From JAHRAW01 sp028066695 (lineage in GTDB: Bacteria > Pseudomonadota > Gammaproteobacteria > Arenicellales > Poriferihabitantaceae): a stretch of DNA of 64,000 nt. The stretch covers positions 1,054,001-1,118,000 of the forward strand of contig OY734803.1 of the NCBI GenBank assembly GCA_963457535.1, in the 5' to 3' direction. Position numbers and translations under genes: made by a program. Shown here one piece after another: positions 37,941-46,876 of the stretch (positions within the stretch are counted from its first letter, which is position 1; every line of letters starts with the position of its first letter). The notes under the pieces were generated by a model, which saw only the letters and a list, made by a program, of their open reading frames with translations, did not search any database and was not told the origin of the DNA.

Positions 37941-39149
37941 ATGCACCAGCCCGACCTTTTGGAATTCGCCAATGGCGAAAAAGTTCGCCCGACTTTTTCG
38001 GCGGGTGAGATGGAAAATCGCGTCGCAAAGTTGCGCGGGGCGATGGCGGCGGCGCGCGCCGATGCGGCGCTGTTTACTTCGCACCACAACATCAATTATT
38101 ACGCTGACTTTTTGTATTGCGCGTTCGGGCGCGCATACGGGCTGGTGGTGGACGCGGATTCGCACACCACGATTTCCGCGAACATTGACGGCGGGCAGCC
38201 GTGGCGGCGGAGTTTCGGCGCGAACATCGTTTACACCGACTGGCGGCGCGACAATTTTTTTCGCGCGGCGCAAAAACTTATCAAAGACGGCGCCACGGTC
38301 GGGGTGGAACTTGATCATTTGTCGTGCGCGAATTTGCAGAAACTCAAAGACGCGCTGCCGAAATGCAAGTTCGTGGACATCGCGCCGGCGGTCATGGAAT
38401 TGCGCATGATTAAATCCAAGGAGGAAATCGCGCACATCGCCAAGATGGCGCAAATCGCCGATCTCGGCGGCGCGGCCGCGGTCGCGGCGATTGCGCCGGG
38501 CGCGGGCGAACACGAAGTCGCGCTGCATTCCACGCGCACCATGGTGCGCGCGATTGCGAAGGAGTGGCCGCACGCCGAGTTGATGGACACCTGGACCTGG
38601 CTGCAGTCGGGCATCAACACCGACGGCGCGCACAACCCGGTCACTTCGCGCGAAATTCAGCGCGGCGATATTCTCAGTTTAAATTGCTTCCCGATGGTCG
38701 CCGGCTACTATGTCGCATTGGAGCGCACTTTGTTTTGCGAATCGGCGAGCGACGAGCATTTGCGCCTGTGGGAGATCAACTGCCGCGTGCACGACGCCGG
38801 CAAAAAACTGATCGCGCCCGGCGCGCGCTGCTGCGAAATCGCGCGCGAACTCAACGAAATCTACCGCGAGCACGACTTGCTGGCGCGGCGCACTTTCGGC
38901 TACGGCCATTCTTTCGGCGTGCTGTGCCATTACTACGGGCGCGAAGCCGGGCTGGAGTTGCGCGAGGATGTGGAAACCGTGCTGCGGCCGGACATGGTGG
39001 TTTCCATGGAGCCGATGATCGTCATTCCCGAAGGCATGCCCGGCGCGGGCGGCTACCGCGAGCACGACATTCTCGCGGTGACCGAAGACGGCAACCGCAA
39101 CCTGACCGGCTATCCCTACGGCGCGGCGCACAACATCGTGCGGAATTAA
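37941..39149 (+). CDS. creatinase (creatine amidinohydrolase)
   Basis: Creatinase hydrolyses creatine to sarcosine and urea. The 402-residue protein has the creatinase/M24 pita-bread fold. It matches what I recall of Pseudomonas creatinase along its length: FTSHHNINYYADFLYC near 45, ANIDGGQPWRR near 80, DTWTWLQSGINTDGAHNPVT, ILSLNCFPMVAGYYVALERT, TFGYGHSFG and GAGGYREHDIL. Length is within one residue of the known enzymes (403). The ATG at 37941 is set by the N-terminal alignment. No creatininase, sarcosine oxidase or urease gene lies nearby. Other M24 hydrolases are possible, but the match is close. Confidence 0.9.
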   Translation: MHQPDLLEFANGEKVRPTFSAGEMENRVAKLRGAMAAARADAALFTSHHNINYYADFLYCAFGRAYGLVVDADSHTTISANIDGGQPWRRSFGANIVYTDWRRDNFFRAAQKLIKDGATVGVELDHLSCANLQKLKDALPKCKFVDIAPAVMELRMIKSKEEIAHIAKMAQIADLGGAAAVAAIAPGAGEHEVALHSTRTMVRAIAKEWPHAELMDTWTWLQSGINTDGAHNPVTSREIQRGDILSLNCFPMVAGYYVALERTLFCESASDEHLRLWEINCRVHDAGKKLIAPGARCCEIARELNEIYREHDLLARRTFGYGHSFGVLCHYYGREAGLELREDVETVLRPDMVVSMEPMIVIPEGMPGAGGYREHDILAVTEDGNRNLTGYPYGAAHNIVRN

Positions 39150-39190
39150 TTGTCGGTTATACTCGGCAACCCCGCACAAGAACAAAGACC

Positions 39191-40678
39191 ATGCAATCCT
39201 TCCTCTCCACCGCCGGCGGCCGCTTTTTGGGCGGCAGTCCGGACTGGTATAAAAAAACCATTCTTGCCTGCCTGGTGCTGAATCCGCTGTTGCTGGCGGT
39301 GGCCGGCCCGTTCATCACCGGCTGGGTCATTCTCGCGCAGTTCATTTTCACGCTCGCGCTCGCGTTGAAGTGCTACCCGCTGCAGGCCGGCGGACTGCTC
39401 GCGCTGGAAGTGGTGTTTATGGGCATGACCGGCCCCGGCGCGGTGTTCCGCGAAATTCAGGCGAACCTGGAAGTGATTCTCCTGCTGGTGTTCATGGTCG
39501 CCGGCATTTATTTTATGAAGCCGCTGCTGATGTTCATCTTCAGCCGCGTTTTCATTCGCATTCGCTCCAAGCCGCTGTTGTCGCTGCTGTTTTGTTTTCT
39601 GTCGGCGGTGCTGTCGGCGTTTTTGGACGCGCTCACCGTCATGGCGGTTTTGATCAGCGTGTTCGCCGGCTTTTACGGCGTCTACCACCGCATCCACTCC
39701 GGCAGCAGCGACTACGACCGCAGCGGCGTCTCCGACCGCGAGGAACTCGGCGAGGACCTGGAGCAGTTCCGCAAATTCATGCGCAGTCTGGTCATGCACG
39801 GCGCGGTCGGCACCGCGCTCGGCGGCGTATGCACCTTGGTCGGCGAGCCGCAAAACTTGCTGATCGCGAGCAAGATGGGGTGGGAGTTCATGGAATTCTT
39901 TTGGCAGATGGCGCCGATCACCATGCCGGTTTTGCTGTGCGGCCTGGTCACCTGCTACTCGCTGGAAAAATTAAAGTGGTTCGGCTTCGGCGTGGAATTG
40001 CCCGAGCACGCGCGCGCGATTTTGGAGCAGTATTCGCGCGAAGAGGACGAAAAGCGCAGCGCCGCCGAGCGCTATGACATTCGCGTGCAGGCCGCGGCCG
40101 CGGTGTTTTTGGTGATCGCGCTCGCCTTTCACCTCGCGCCGGTCGGGCTGATCGGCCTTGCCATCATCGTGCTGCAGACCGCCTTCACCGGCATCACCGA
40201 AGAGCACCAAATCGGCCGCGCGTTTGAAGAGGCGCTGCCGTTCACCGGGCTTCTCGTGGTGTTTTTCGTCATCGTTGCGATGATTCACGACGCGCATCTT
40301 TTCGCGCCGATCATTGAAAACGCGCTGGCGCAGCCGGTGCCCGCGCAGCCGGCGCTGTTCTTCATCGCCAACGGCATCCTCTCCATGATGAGCGACAATG
40401 TGTTTGTCGCCACCGTCTATATCAACGAGATCAAACAGGTTTTTGATTCCGGCGCGATTTCCCGCGCGCACTTTGACAATCTGGCGATCGCCATCAATGT
40501 CGGCACCAATTTGCCGAGCGTGGCCACGCCGAACGGGCAGGCCGCGTTTTTGTTCCTGCTGACTTCCTCGCTGGCGCCGCTGATTCGGCTGTCGTATGGA
40601 ACGATGGTGTGGATGGCGCTGCCGTATACCGCGGTGCTGGGCGGAGTCGGGCTGGCTTGTGTGGTTTGGTTTTTGTGA
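39191..40678 (+). CDS. nhaB: Na+/H+ antiporter NhaB
   Basis: NhaB exchanges sodium for protons in the inner membrane and supports salt and alkaline tolerance. The 495-residue protein (E. coli 513) has about a dozen hydrophobic helices. It contains the family block FLDALTVMAVLISVFAGFYGVYH, GVCTLVGEPQNLLIASK and the C-terminal MMSDNVFVATVYINE and GTNLPSVATPNGQAAFLFLL. The start at 39191 gives MQSFLSTAGGRFLGGSPDWYK, the expected N-terminus. A TATACT box lies at about 39157. Its stop overlaps the GTG start of the next gene (GTGA). Confidence 0.95.
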   Translation: MQSFLSTAGGRFLGGSPDWYKKTILACLVLNPLLLAVAGPFITGWVILAQFIFTLALALKCYPLQAGGLLALEVVFMGMTGPGAVFREIQANLEVILLLVFMVAGIYFMKPLLMFIFSRVFIRIRSKPLLSLLFCFLSAVLSAFLDALTVMAVLISVFAGFYGVYHRIHSGSSDYDRSGVSDREELGEDLEQFRKFMRSLVMHGAVGTALGGVCTLVGEPQNLLIASKMGWEFMEFFWQMAPITMPVLLCGLVTCYSLEKLKWFGFGVELPEHARAILEQYSREEDEKRSAAERYDIRVQAAAAVFLVIALAFHLAPVGLIGLAIIVLQTAFTGITEEHQIGRAFEEALPFTGLLVVFFVIVAMIHDAHLFAPIIENALAQPVPAQPALFFIANGILSMMSDNVFVATVYINEIKQVFDSGAISRAHFDNLAIAINVGTNLPSVATPNGQAAFLFLLTSSLAPLIRLSYGTMVWMALPYTAVLGGVGLACVVWFL

Positions 40679-41376
40679 CTGGAAACGGAAAAGGTTTTAT
40701 CAGTTATGCCGTGCTTAACTCAGAGGGCGCGGACATTACTGCAGAAACGGACGCGCACGGAAATAATGTTGCTTTCCGGTGCTTTAAGTGCGGCCACTCG
40801 GTGTTGTTGTCCGCATTTAATGGCCAACTCGGCAATAACCCGGAAAAAGTGCGTCCGTGCAAAGGGGGATGTGGCACGGAGTATTTTTTGGAAAAAATGG
40901 CAGAAGACAAAAAACTTTACATCCGCACTCGTAAAGAAACTCAGTCTGCTTCCGAACAAACCCGCGCCGACTACCGCTACACGCTGGAAATCGCCACGCG
41001 CTGGTCCGACTTTGACATGATGATGCACCTGAATAATGTGCAGTATTACCGGTATTTTGAAACCGTGGTGCTGTCCTATCTCGCGCGCATCGGCTCCGAC
41101 TTGTTGCGCGACCCGGTCATTCCTTTCGCCGTGGAAAGCAATTGCAAATTTCTGCGCCCGATCGCGCCGGCCCCGTTCATTGACGCCGCGTTGCGCATTG
41201 CGCGGATTGGCAATTCCAGCGTGCAGTATGAAATCGGGCTGTTTGAAAAGGAACAGGAAACGCCGTCCGCGCTCGGGCGGTTTGTGCATGTGTATATCGT
41301 GCGGGAGACGGAGAAGAATACGGCGATTCCGGAGAGGGTTCGGGAGGGGTTAAAAAAAATCGCGTCCGGGCATTAG
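40675..41376 (+). CDS. acyl-CoA thioesterase with N-terminal cysteine-rich region
   Basis: This 233-residue protein has a hotdog-fold thioesterase domain (about 98-233) with the 4-hydroxybenzoyl-CoA thioesterase/YbgC pattern: TRWSDFDMMMHLNNVQYYRYFET, where the Asp is the usual catalytic residue. The first 90 residues are unusual: they contain FRCFKCGHSVL and PCKGGCGTEYF, a likely zinc-binding knuckle pair, and are less GC-rich than the rest. The GTG at 40675 overlaps the nhaB stop, so coupling is likely, but the thioesterase part could also start later. The substrate is unknown. Confidence 0.8.
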   Translation: MTGNGKGFISYAVLNSEGADITAETDAHGNNVAFRCFKCGHSVLLSAFNGQLGNNPEKVRPCKGGCGTEYFLEKMAEDKKLYIRTRKETQSASEQTRADYRYTLEIATRWSDFDMMMHLNNVQYYRYFETVVLSYLARIGSDLLRDPVIPFAVESNCKFLRPIAPAPFIDAALRIARIGNSSVQYEIGLFEKEQETPSALGRFVHVYIVRETEKNTAIPERVREGLKKIASGH

Positions 41377-41391
41377 AAACACCCGGACGCG
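41352..41391 (-). terminator. intrinsic terminator (minus strand)
   Basis: CGCGTCCGGG (41361-41370) and CCCGGACGCG (41382-41391) form a perfect ten-pair stem with an 11-base loop. On the minus strand it is followed by eight T (41352-41359), a textbook terminator for the small minus-strand gene ending at 41417. Its stem overlaps the last codons of the thioesterase gene on the plus strand. Confidence 0.88.
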
Positions 41392-41416
41392 AAAGGAAGG
41401 AGTTTTGGCGTCACCG

Positions 41417-41722
41417 CTACGAACAGTTTTTCAACTCCTCGTCGAGTTTCTGGTGAAACTTTGCTTGGTCCCTGTTATAGCTTCCGTCGTCATAGTCCCG
41501 CCACACGCCATCTTCCTTGGTTTTTCGCAAAGCGCATGCACAAACATCAATTGCTTTCTGCTTGCGAAGACTGTTTTCGATTCTCTCCACGCACCTATCC
41601 ATGATCCTATATTCAGTCTGAACTGAAAATCGGCTTTCCATGAAAGGAATCGAGGAGGAGTATCCCGCTTGACCAGTTGCGAACAAAACCAGAAACAACG
41701 CAATTTGCTTTTTCATTTTCAA
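41417..41722 (-). CDS. small secreted protein of unknown function
   Basis: This 101-residue protein begins MKMKKQIALFLVLFATGQAG, a clear signal peptide. The mature part is hydrophilic with four cysteines (DRCVERIEN, VCACALRK, KNCS) and no family I recognise. It is less GC-rich than its neighbours, a sign of possible transfer or relaxed selection. A strong intrinsic terminator follows at 41352-41391, which supports the frame being a real transcribed gene. The start could be 41722 or the second Met at 41716. It sits between convergent and co-oriented neighbours without obvious operon partners. Confidence 0.65.
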   Translation of the reverse strand: MKMKKQIALFLVLFATGQAGYSSSIPFMESRFSVQTEYRIMDRCVERIENSLRKQKAIDVCACALRKTKEDGVWRDYDDGSYNRDQAKFHQKLDEELKNCS

Positions 41723-41819
41723 ACGCTCCGATTACTGATGAAGTTAAAGAAATAAAAAGACAAAACCAATACACCACCGAATGGCGCCGCGTCATTTTGC
41801 CACATCCCCCTGCCGAATA

Positions 41820-43058
41820 TCAACCTTTCCGCCTCTTCCCCCACCAAACCCCCACCCCCAACCCGGCCAGACAAACCGGATACAAAACCGACGCCCCTTC
41901 CATCACCACCAGCGCCGCGACAATAACCGCCGCGGCGGCCGCGACTGCGCGCTCCCAAAAACTCTTTGACAAACGCAGTAACGCCAGGCTTGCGATGCCG
42001 AACAGGATCAAAAAGTTCTGGCCGGCAAGCGAAAGCATTTTGTTTATGTTCAGCAAACCGAGCGCGTCAAACGACAGCGCCAGCAGCAAAACCGCGGCGG
42101 TGAGGGCGACCGAGGAAAGCGGCGAGCCTTTTTGGTTGGCGCGCAATTTGAAGGGCAGCCAGTTTTCGCGGCTCAGCGAAAACACCAGGCGCGACACCGC
42201 CCAGATTGCGCCCATTAAATTCGCGGCGATGACCACCGCGGCGAGCGCGGCGATGGCCGCGCCGCCGGCCGCGCCGAACACCAGCGCGGCGACATGCACG
42301 AAAACCGCCTCGGGCGCGCCGCGCGCCGCGACATTTTGCGCGACAAAGGCCATCGCAAAATACACCGAGCACGCGAGCGCGAACGAAACCGCCATGGCGC
42401 GCGGGAAGTCGCGCTGCGGGTCGCGGAATTCCTCGGCGGTTCCGGCCGCGACTTCCCAGCCGGTGAACGCGAAAAAAATCATCATAAAAGGCAGGAACAG
42501 CATGCGCAAATCAATTTCGGCCGGCGGCGCGAAATTGCCGCCGATGTTCGCCCAGTCAATCGCGGCGAAACCGGTGGCGGCGAGCGCGAACAAAGTCAGC
42601 AGCACCACCGAGGCGGCCGCGCCGGAAATGCGCGCGGCGATTTCCGCGGACAAAAGATGCGCGGACGCGCCAGCGAGAATGAAACCGGCGGCGTAGGCGG
42701 CCGGATGCCCGGGAAAAATTTCGGCGAGGTAATAGCCGCCGGTGAGCGCAATGGAGGGCAGCCCGAAAGCGACCGCGCCGAGCAAAATGAACGAGGTGAT
42801 GAGATACGCGCAGGGTCCGAAGGCGCGTTCGGAAAAATGCGCGATGCCGCCGGCGTTGGGGAAGCGGCGGCCCATGATGATGAACACGATCAGCAATGGA
42901 ATCGCGACCAGCGCGCAAACCAGCCACGCCCAAAACGCATGATCGCCGGCCGCCTCCACCGCCAGGCCCGGCAGCACCAACAGGCCGGCGCCGATGACGA
43001 TGTTCAGCATCAGTCCGGTTCCGCGCAACAGCGAAAGGGATTTGCGCAACTCGTTCAT
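41820..43058 (-). CDS. APC-family amino acid permease
   Basis: This 412-residue membrane protein has about twelve hydrophobic segments. The first helix reads LMLNIVIGAGLLVLPGLAVE, matching the unwound substrate-binding GxG of the APC superfamily. FFAFTGWEVAAGTAEEFRDP at about 200 is the conserved helix-6 segment, with an acidic GTAEE characteristic of YjeH-like exporters and permeases. The substrate is unknown. It lies 14 bases downstream of the SDR gene on the same strand and may be co-transcribed with it. The length is a little short of the 450-500 residues usual for APC importers, as in YjeH. Confidence 0.85.
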   Translation of the reverse strand: MNELRKSLSLLRGTGLMLNIVIGAGLLVLPGLAVEAAGDHAFWAWLVCALVAIPLLIVFIIMGRRFPNAGGIAHFSERAFGPCAYLITSFILLGAVAFGLPSIALTGGYYLAEIFPGHPAAYAAGFILAGASAHLLSAEIAARISGAAASVVLLTLFALAATGFAAIDWANIGGNFAPPAEIDLRMLFLPFMMIFFAFTGWEVAAGTAEEFRDPQRDFPRAMAVSFALACSVYFAMAFVAQNVAARGAPEAVFVHVAALVFGAAGGAAIAALAAVVIAANLMGAIWAVSRLVFSLSRENWLPFKLRANQKGSPLSSVALTAAVLLLALSFDALGLLNINKMLSLAGQNFLILFGIASLALLRLSKSFWERAVAAAAAVIVAALVVMEGASVLYPVCLAGLGVGVWWGKRRKG

Positions 43059-43072
43059 GCGCGGTTAATTCC

Positions 43073-43864
43073 TCACCCGACCACCGAGCGGCCCCCGTCC
43101 ACCGCGATCACCTGCCCGCTGACGAACGCGGCGTCTTGCAGCAAAAAGCGCACCATGCGCGCGATGTCGGCCGCTTCGCCGGCGCTTTTCAGCGGGGTGC
43201 GCGACACCAGCCGCTGGTGCGCGAGTTCGTCGGTGTCGTTTTCGGGCCAGAGAATCGCGCCGGGCGAAATCGCATTGACGCGCACTTCGGGCCCCAATTC
43301 CAGCGCGAGCGACTTGGTCAGCGAAACCAGCCCGGCTTTGGAGGCGCAATACAGCGAATGTTCGGGCAGCGGGCGGTCGGCGTAAATGTCGGCGATGTTG
43401 ATGATGGCGCCGCGGGTTTTTTTCAGATACGGCGCGGCCGCCTGGCTCAGAAAAAACGGCGCCTTCAAATTGGTGTCCATGATGAGTTGCCAGTCGTTTT
43501 CGCCGGCGCTTTTCAGCGGAGTCGGCGTGAACGCCGAGGCGTTGTTGATCAGCGCATCCAGCCGGCCGAGTTCGGCCGCGGCCTGGCGCACCAGATTTTT
43601 CACCTTGGCGGTCTCGCGCAAATCGCCGCGAATCAGCACCACCGAGCCGGCGCGCTTGCCGCATAATTCGGCGCGCAACGCCTCGGCGGCCGCGCTGCTG
43701 TCGCGGTAATGAATGACCAGCCGCATGCCGCACGCGTGCAACGCGCGCGCGGTCGCGCCGCCGAGCCGCCGCGAGCCGCCGGTGATGAGCGCGACTTTGT
43801 CGCGCAGATCCGCGCCGGGTTTTTCCGCTTCCGGACTGTCTTCCGGCATGTTTTGTTTTGCCAT
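43073..43864 (-). CDS. SDR-family pteridine reductase-like protein
   Basis: This 263-residue short-chain dehydrogenase has the NAD(P)-binding TGGSRRLGGATA (about 29-40), NNASAFTPT (about 107) and the catalytic YCASKAG (about 172-178). The arginine-rich TGGSRRLG in place of TGxxxGIG, and the ISPGAILWPE segment, are typical of pteridine reductases (FolM/PTR1-like), which reduce dihydropterins. The assignment is by pattern, and other SDR roles are possible. The start at 43864 gives an N-terminal polar extension (MAKQNMPEDSPEAEKPGADL) before the Rossmann fold. The APC permease gene follows. Confidence 0.78.
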   Translation of the reverse strand: MAKQNMPEDSPEAEKPGADLRDKVALITGGSRRLGGATARALHACGMRLVIHYRDSSAAAEALRAELCGKRAGSVVLIRGDLRETAKVKNLVRQAAAELGRLDALINNASAFTPTPLKSAGENDWQLIMDTNLKAPFFLSQAAAPYLKKTRGAIINIADIYADRPLPEHSLYCASKAGLVSLTKSLALELGPEVRVNAISPGAILWPENDTDELAHQRLVSRTPLKSAGEAADIARMVRFLLQDAAFVSGQVIAVDGGRSVVG

Positions 43865-43943
43865 GTTAATTGCGCGCGATTTTCAAAAATATTATCAAAA
43901 ACATTAATCGGCATTCTACCACCGCGACACTTCCACTCCCGCC

Positions 43944-45137
43944 ATGAACAAGTTGCCCGAACCCGACGCCGCCGGCAAAAAACATTCGGCGAAACTTTGC
44001 GCGCATATTCGCCGGCGCATCGCGCGCGGCGGCGGGCGCATTTCCTTTGCGCAATTCATGGAGGACGCGCTGTATGCGCCGGAGTTGGGCTACTACGCGG
44101 CCGGCGTTGCGAAGTTCGGCGCGGACGGAGATTTCACCACCGCGCCGCAACTCGGCGGCGTCATCGCGCGCTGCCTCGCTGTGCAATGCGCGGAGACGCT
44201 TGATGAATTGGAATTGACTGATGGTGACTTGCTGGAGTTCGGCGCCGGCAGCGGGCAACTCGCAGCGGATTTGCTGGCGGCGATGGATGCATTAAACGCG
44301 ACTCCGCGGCGGTATTTCATCGTGGAAACCAGCGCGGCGTTGCGCGAACGCCAGCGCGCGACTCTCGCAAGTCGCGGGTATGAAGGGCGGGTGCGCTGGC
44401 TGGAGTGCGCGCCGCATGATTTTTGCGGAATCGTTTTCGCGAATGAGTTGCTGGACGCGATGCCGGCGGCGCGTTTTGAAATGAACGCGCGCGGACGCGC
44501 GTGCGAACTCGTTGTTTGCGTTGACGACGCCGGAAATTTCGCCTGGTCGCGCGGGGAAAAATTGCCGGAGGAATTGCAGCGGCGAATTGCGGCCGCGCAT
44601 GAAAATGAACATGAAAAAGGGGGGGCGCTCGCCGACGGTTACCGCGGCGAAATCGGGTTGCGCGCCGAAAAGTGGGTTCGCGACACCGGCGCGCGCATAA
44701 AACGCGGCGCGCTGCTGCTGCTGGATTACGGCTACCCGCGCCGCGAGTTTTATCACGCCGAACGCCGCGACGGCACGCTGATGTGTCATTATCGGCACTT
44801 CGCGCATGCCGATCCGTTTTTTTACCCGGGCTTGCAGGACATCTCGGCGCACATAGATTTCACCGCGATTCGCGACGCCGCGCATGCGTCCGGTCTGGCA
44901 ACCGCCGGTTTCACCTCGCAGGGCGCGTTTTTATTGTCGCTGGGCGCGCTGGATGTTCTCGCCGAGTCGCATGACAATGACGGCGATTTGCGCGGACAAA
45001 TCGCGCGCGCCAATGAAGTGCGGACGCTGACCATGCCGCAGGAGATGGGCGAATTGGTCAAGGTCATCGCCTTCGCCAAAAACTGCGCGCTGAATTTGCG
45101 CGGGTTTCAATTGCATGACCGCAGCGGACGGTTGTGA
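43944..45137 (+). CDS. MidA/NDUFAF7-family SAM-dependent methyltransferase
   Basis: This 397-residue protein has the DUF185 hallmarks: ISFAQFMEDALYAPELGYYAAG (about 33), FGADGDFTTAPQLGGVIARCLA (about 54), the SAM-binding LLEFGAGSGQLAADLL (about 95) and FANELLDAMPAARFE (about 171). The mitochondrial relative NDUFAF7 methylates an arginine of complex I, and bacterial members are presumed protein-arginine methyltransferases, but their targets are not established. It is divergent from the SDR gene and precedes uppP by 34 bases on the same strand. Confidence 0.9.
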   Translation: MNKLPEPDAAGKKHSAKLCAHIRRRIARGGGRISFAQFMEDALYAPELGYYAAGVAKFGADGDFTTAPQLGGVIARCLAVQCAETLDELELTDGDLLEFGAGSGQLAADLLAAMDALNATPRRYFIVETSAALRERQRATLASRGYEGRVRWLECAPHDFCGIVFANELLDAMPAARFEMNARGRACELVVCVDDAGNFAWSRGEKLPEELQRRIAAAHENEHEKGGALADGYRGEIGLRAEKWVRDTGARIKRGALLLLDYGYPRREFYHAERRDGTLMCHYRHFAHADPFFYPGLQDISAHIDFTAIRDAAHASGLATAGFTSQGAFLLSLGALDVLAESHDNDGDLRGQIARANEVRTLTMPQEMGELVKVIAFAKNCALNLRGFQLHDRSGRL

Positions 45138-45171
45138 TTTTTCGCGGCGTTTTTAATGAACAATTAATCAA

Positions 45172-45981
45172 ATGAGCGACTACATCCAAACCTTTTTCCT
45201 CGCCGCGCTGCAGGGGCTGACCGAGTTTCTGCCGATCTCCAGTTCCGGCCATCTGGAATTGTTGCCGCGCATCGCCGGCTGGGGCGCGCCCGGCCTGCCG
45301 CTGGTAGTCGCCGCGCATCTCGGCACGCTGCTCGCGGCGCTGGTGTATTTCCGCGCGGATTTCATGGCCATCACCGCCGACTGGTTGCGCTCGCTCGGGC
45401 GCGGACCGGCGACTCCGCACAGCCGGCTCGGCTGGTCGCTTCTTATCGCCACGATGATCACCGCGCTCGCCGGCGCGTTCGCCGCGGACTTTATTGAACG
45501 CGCGTTGCGCGCGCCGCTGCCGGTCGCGCTCGCCACTTTGATTTTCGGCGCGCTGCTCGGACTCGCCGACTGGCGCGGGCGCAAAACGCGCGGCGCGGAG
45601 GAGTTGGGGAAACTGCGGTTGCGCGAGGCGGTATTGCTCGGCTGCGCGCAGGCGCTGGCGCTGGCGCCGGGCGTGTCGCGCGCCGGCGTCACCATCTCGG
45701 CCGGACTGGCGCTCGGACTCACGCGCGAGGCCGCGTCGCGGTTTTCGTTTTTGCTGGCGATGCCGGCAATCGCGCTCGCCGGCGCCTGGCAATTACGCCA
45801 ATTGCTGCGCGCCGACGCGAATCCGCAATGGGGCGAATTGGCGTTCGCCGCGCTGGTCTCGGCTCTGGTCGCGTTCGCCACGATTCGCTGGTTCCTCGCC
45901 TTCGTGCGGCGGCACAGTCTGTTGTGGTTCGCGTTTTATCGCGTGTTGCTCGGCGCGGTTTTGCTCGCGGTGTTTTTGTAA
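45172..45981 (+). CDS. uppP: undecaprenyl-diphosphatase UppP
   Basis: UppP (BacA) dephosphorylates undecaprenyl pyrophosphate in the inner membrane so the carrier can be reused for peptidoglycan; extra copies give bacitracin resistance. The 269-residue protein has QGLTEFLPISSSGHLELLPR (about 13-32), carrying the catalytic glutamate and SSSGH, and PGVSRAGVTISAGLALGLTRE (about 166-186) with the PGxSRSG-like motif. About eight membrane helices fit the family. The start at 45172 follows an AATTAATCAA stretch. It is 34 bases after MidA. Confidence 0.97.
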   Translation: MSDYIQTFFLAALQGLTEFLPISSSGHLELLPRIAGWGAPGLPLVVAAHLGTLLAALVYFRADFMAITADWLRSLGRGPATPHSRLGWSLLIATMITALAGAFAADFIERALRAPLPVALATLIFGALLGLADWRGRKTRGAEELGKLRLREAVLLGCAQALALAPGVSRAGVTISAGLALGLTREAASRFSFLLAMPAIALAGAWQLRQLLRADANPQWGELAFAALVSALVAFATIRWFLAFVRRHSLLWFAFYRVLLGAVLLAVFL

Positions 45982-46032
45982 AATCGCCGCGCAAAACACT
46001 CCGCCCAGACACGCCCCGTCTACTCTGCAACA

Positions 46033-46875
46033 ATGAAAAAAACCTGCGACCAGTTCCGACTCTGGCCGAACAAAGCCGTCACGCTGCTCGGCATGTCCGG
46101 CGTCGGCAAGACCACGCTCGCCAACATTTTGCCGGCCGACAAGTGGTTTCACTATTCCGGCGACTACCGCATCGGCACGCACTACTTGGACGAGCCGATT
46201 CGCGACAGCATCAAGGCGAAGGCGATGGAACAGGAGTTTTTCCGCGACCTTTTTCAGCGCGACCTGATTTACCTGCGCAACAACATCTCGGTGCACAACC
46301 TGCGCATAGTCGCGCACTTTCTCGGCAAGATCGGCAACCCGGAACTGGGCGGGCTGAGCGTGGACGAATTCAAGCGCCGCCAGCGTTTGTTCCACCACGC
46401 CGAAGCATGCGCGATGCGCGATGTGGAGGCGTTCATCGGCAAGGCGCGCAACATTTACGGCTACCCGAACTTTCTCAATGACGCCGGCGGCAGCATCTGC
46501 GAACTCGGCGAAGATGAGTGCTGGAAAATGCTGTCGGAAAAAACGCTGGTGCTGTATCTGCGCGCGGACGAAAAAATGGAGGCTACGCTGCTGGCGCGCG
46601 CGCGCGCGCACCCGAAGCCGATGTATTACGGCGAAAAGTTTCTGGAAAAACACCTCGCGGAATTTTTGGAGGAACACAAACTCGCCTCCGCCGGGGAAAT
46701 TCCGCCGGATGATTTCACGCAGTGGATTTTTCCGAAACTTTTGGAATGCCGCCGCCCGCAATACGAGCGCATCGCCGAACGCCACGGCCACACCATTGAC
46801 GCCGCGCGCATTTTTGAACTGCGCGACGAAGCCGACTTCATAGAACTGGTCTGCGACGCGACCAACGGCGCCTGA
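46033..46875 (+). CDS. P-loop ATPase of unknown role
   Basis: This 280-residue soluble protein has a Walker A motif in TLLGMSGVGKTTLANIL (about 18-34), like shikimate/adenylylsulfate-type kinases. It lacks a known family signature that I can place. Other conserved-looking parts are WFHYSGDYRIGTHYLDEPI (about 45) and GYPNFLNDAGGSICELG (about 147). The pattern of substrate-handling loops suggests a small-molecule kinase or related NTPase. It ends one base before the metAS start, so the two genes are probably co-transcribed; whether it works with methionine synthesis is unknown. Confidence 0.7.
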   Translation: MKKTCDQFRLWPNKAVTLLGMSGVGKTTLANILPADKWFHYSGDYRIGTHYLDEPIRDSIKAKAMEQEFFRDLFQRDLIYLRNNISVHNLRIVAHFLGKIGNPELGGLSVDEFKRRQRLFHHAEACAMRDVEAFIGKARNIYGYPNFLNDAGGSICELGEDECWKMLSEKTLVLYLRADEKMEATLLARARAHPKPMYYGEKFLEKHLAEFLEEHKLASAGEIPPDDFTQWIFPKLLECRRPQYERIAERHGHTIDAARIFELRDEADFIELVCDATNGA

Positions 46876-46876
46876 C

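Noticed and set aside
36250..37941. A complete IS200/IS605 insertion sequence
   Set aside because: There is no tnpA gene, and I could not identify left- and right-end hairpins with a clear target site. The downstream space is filled by regular repeats and spacers instead.
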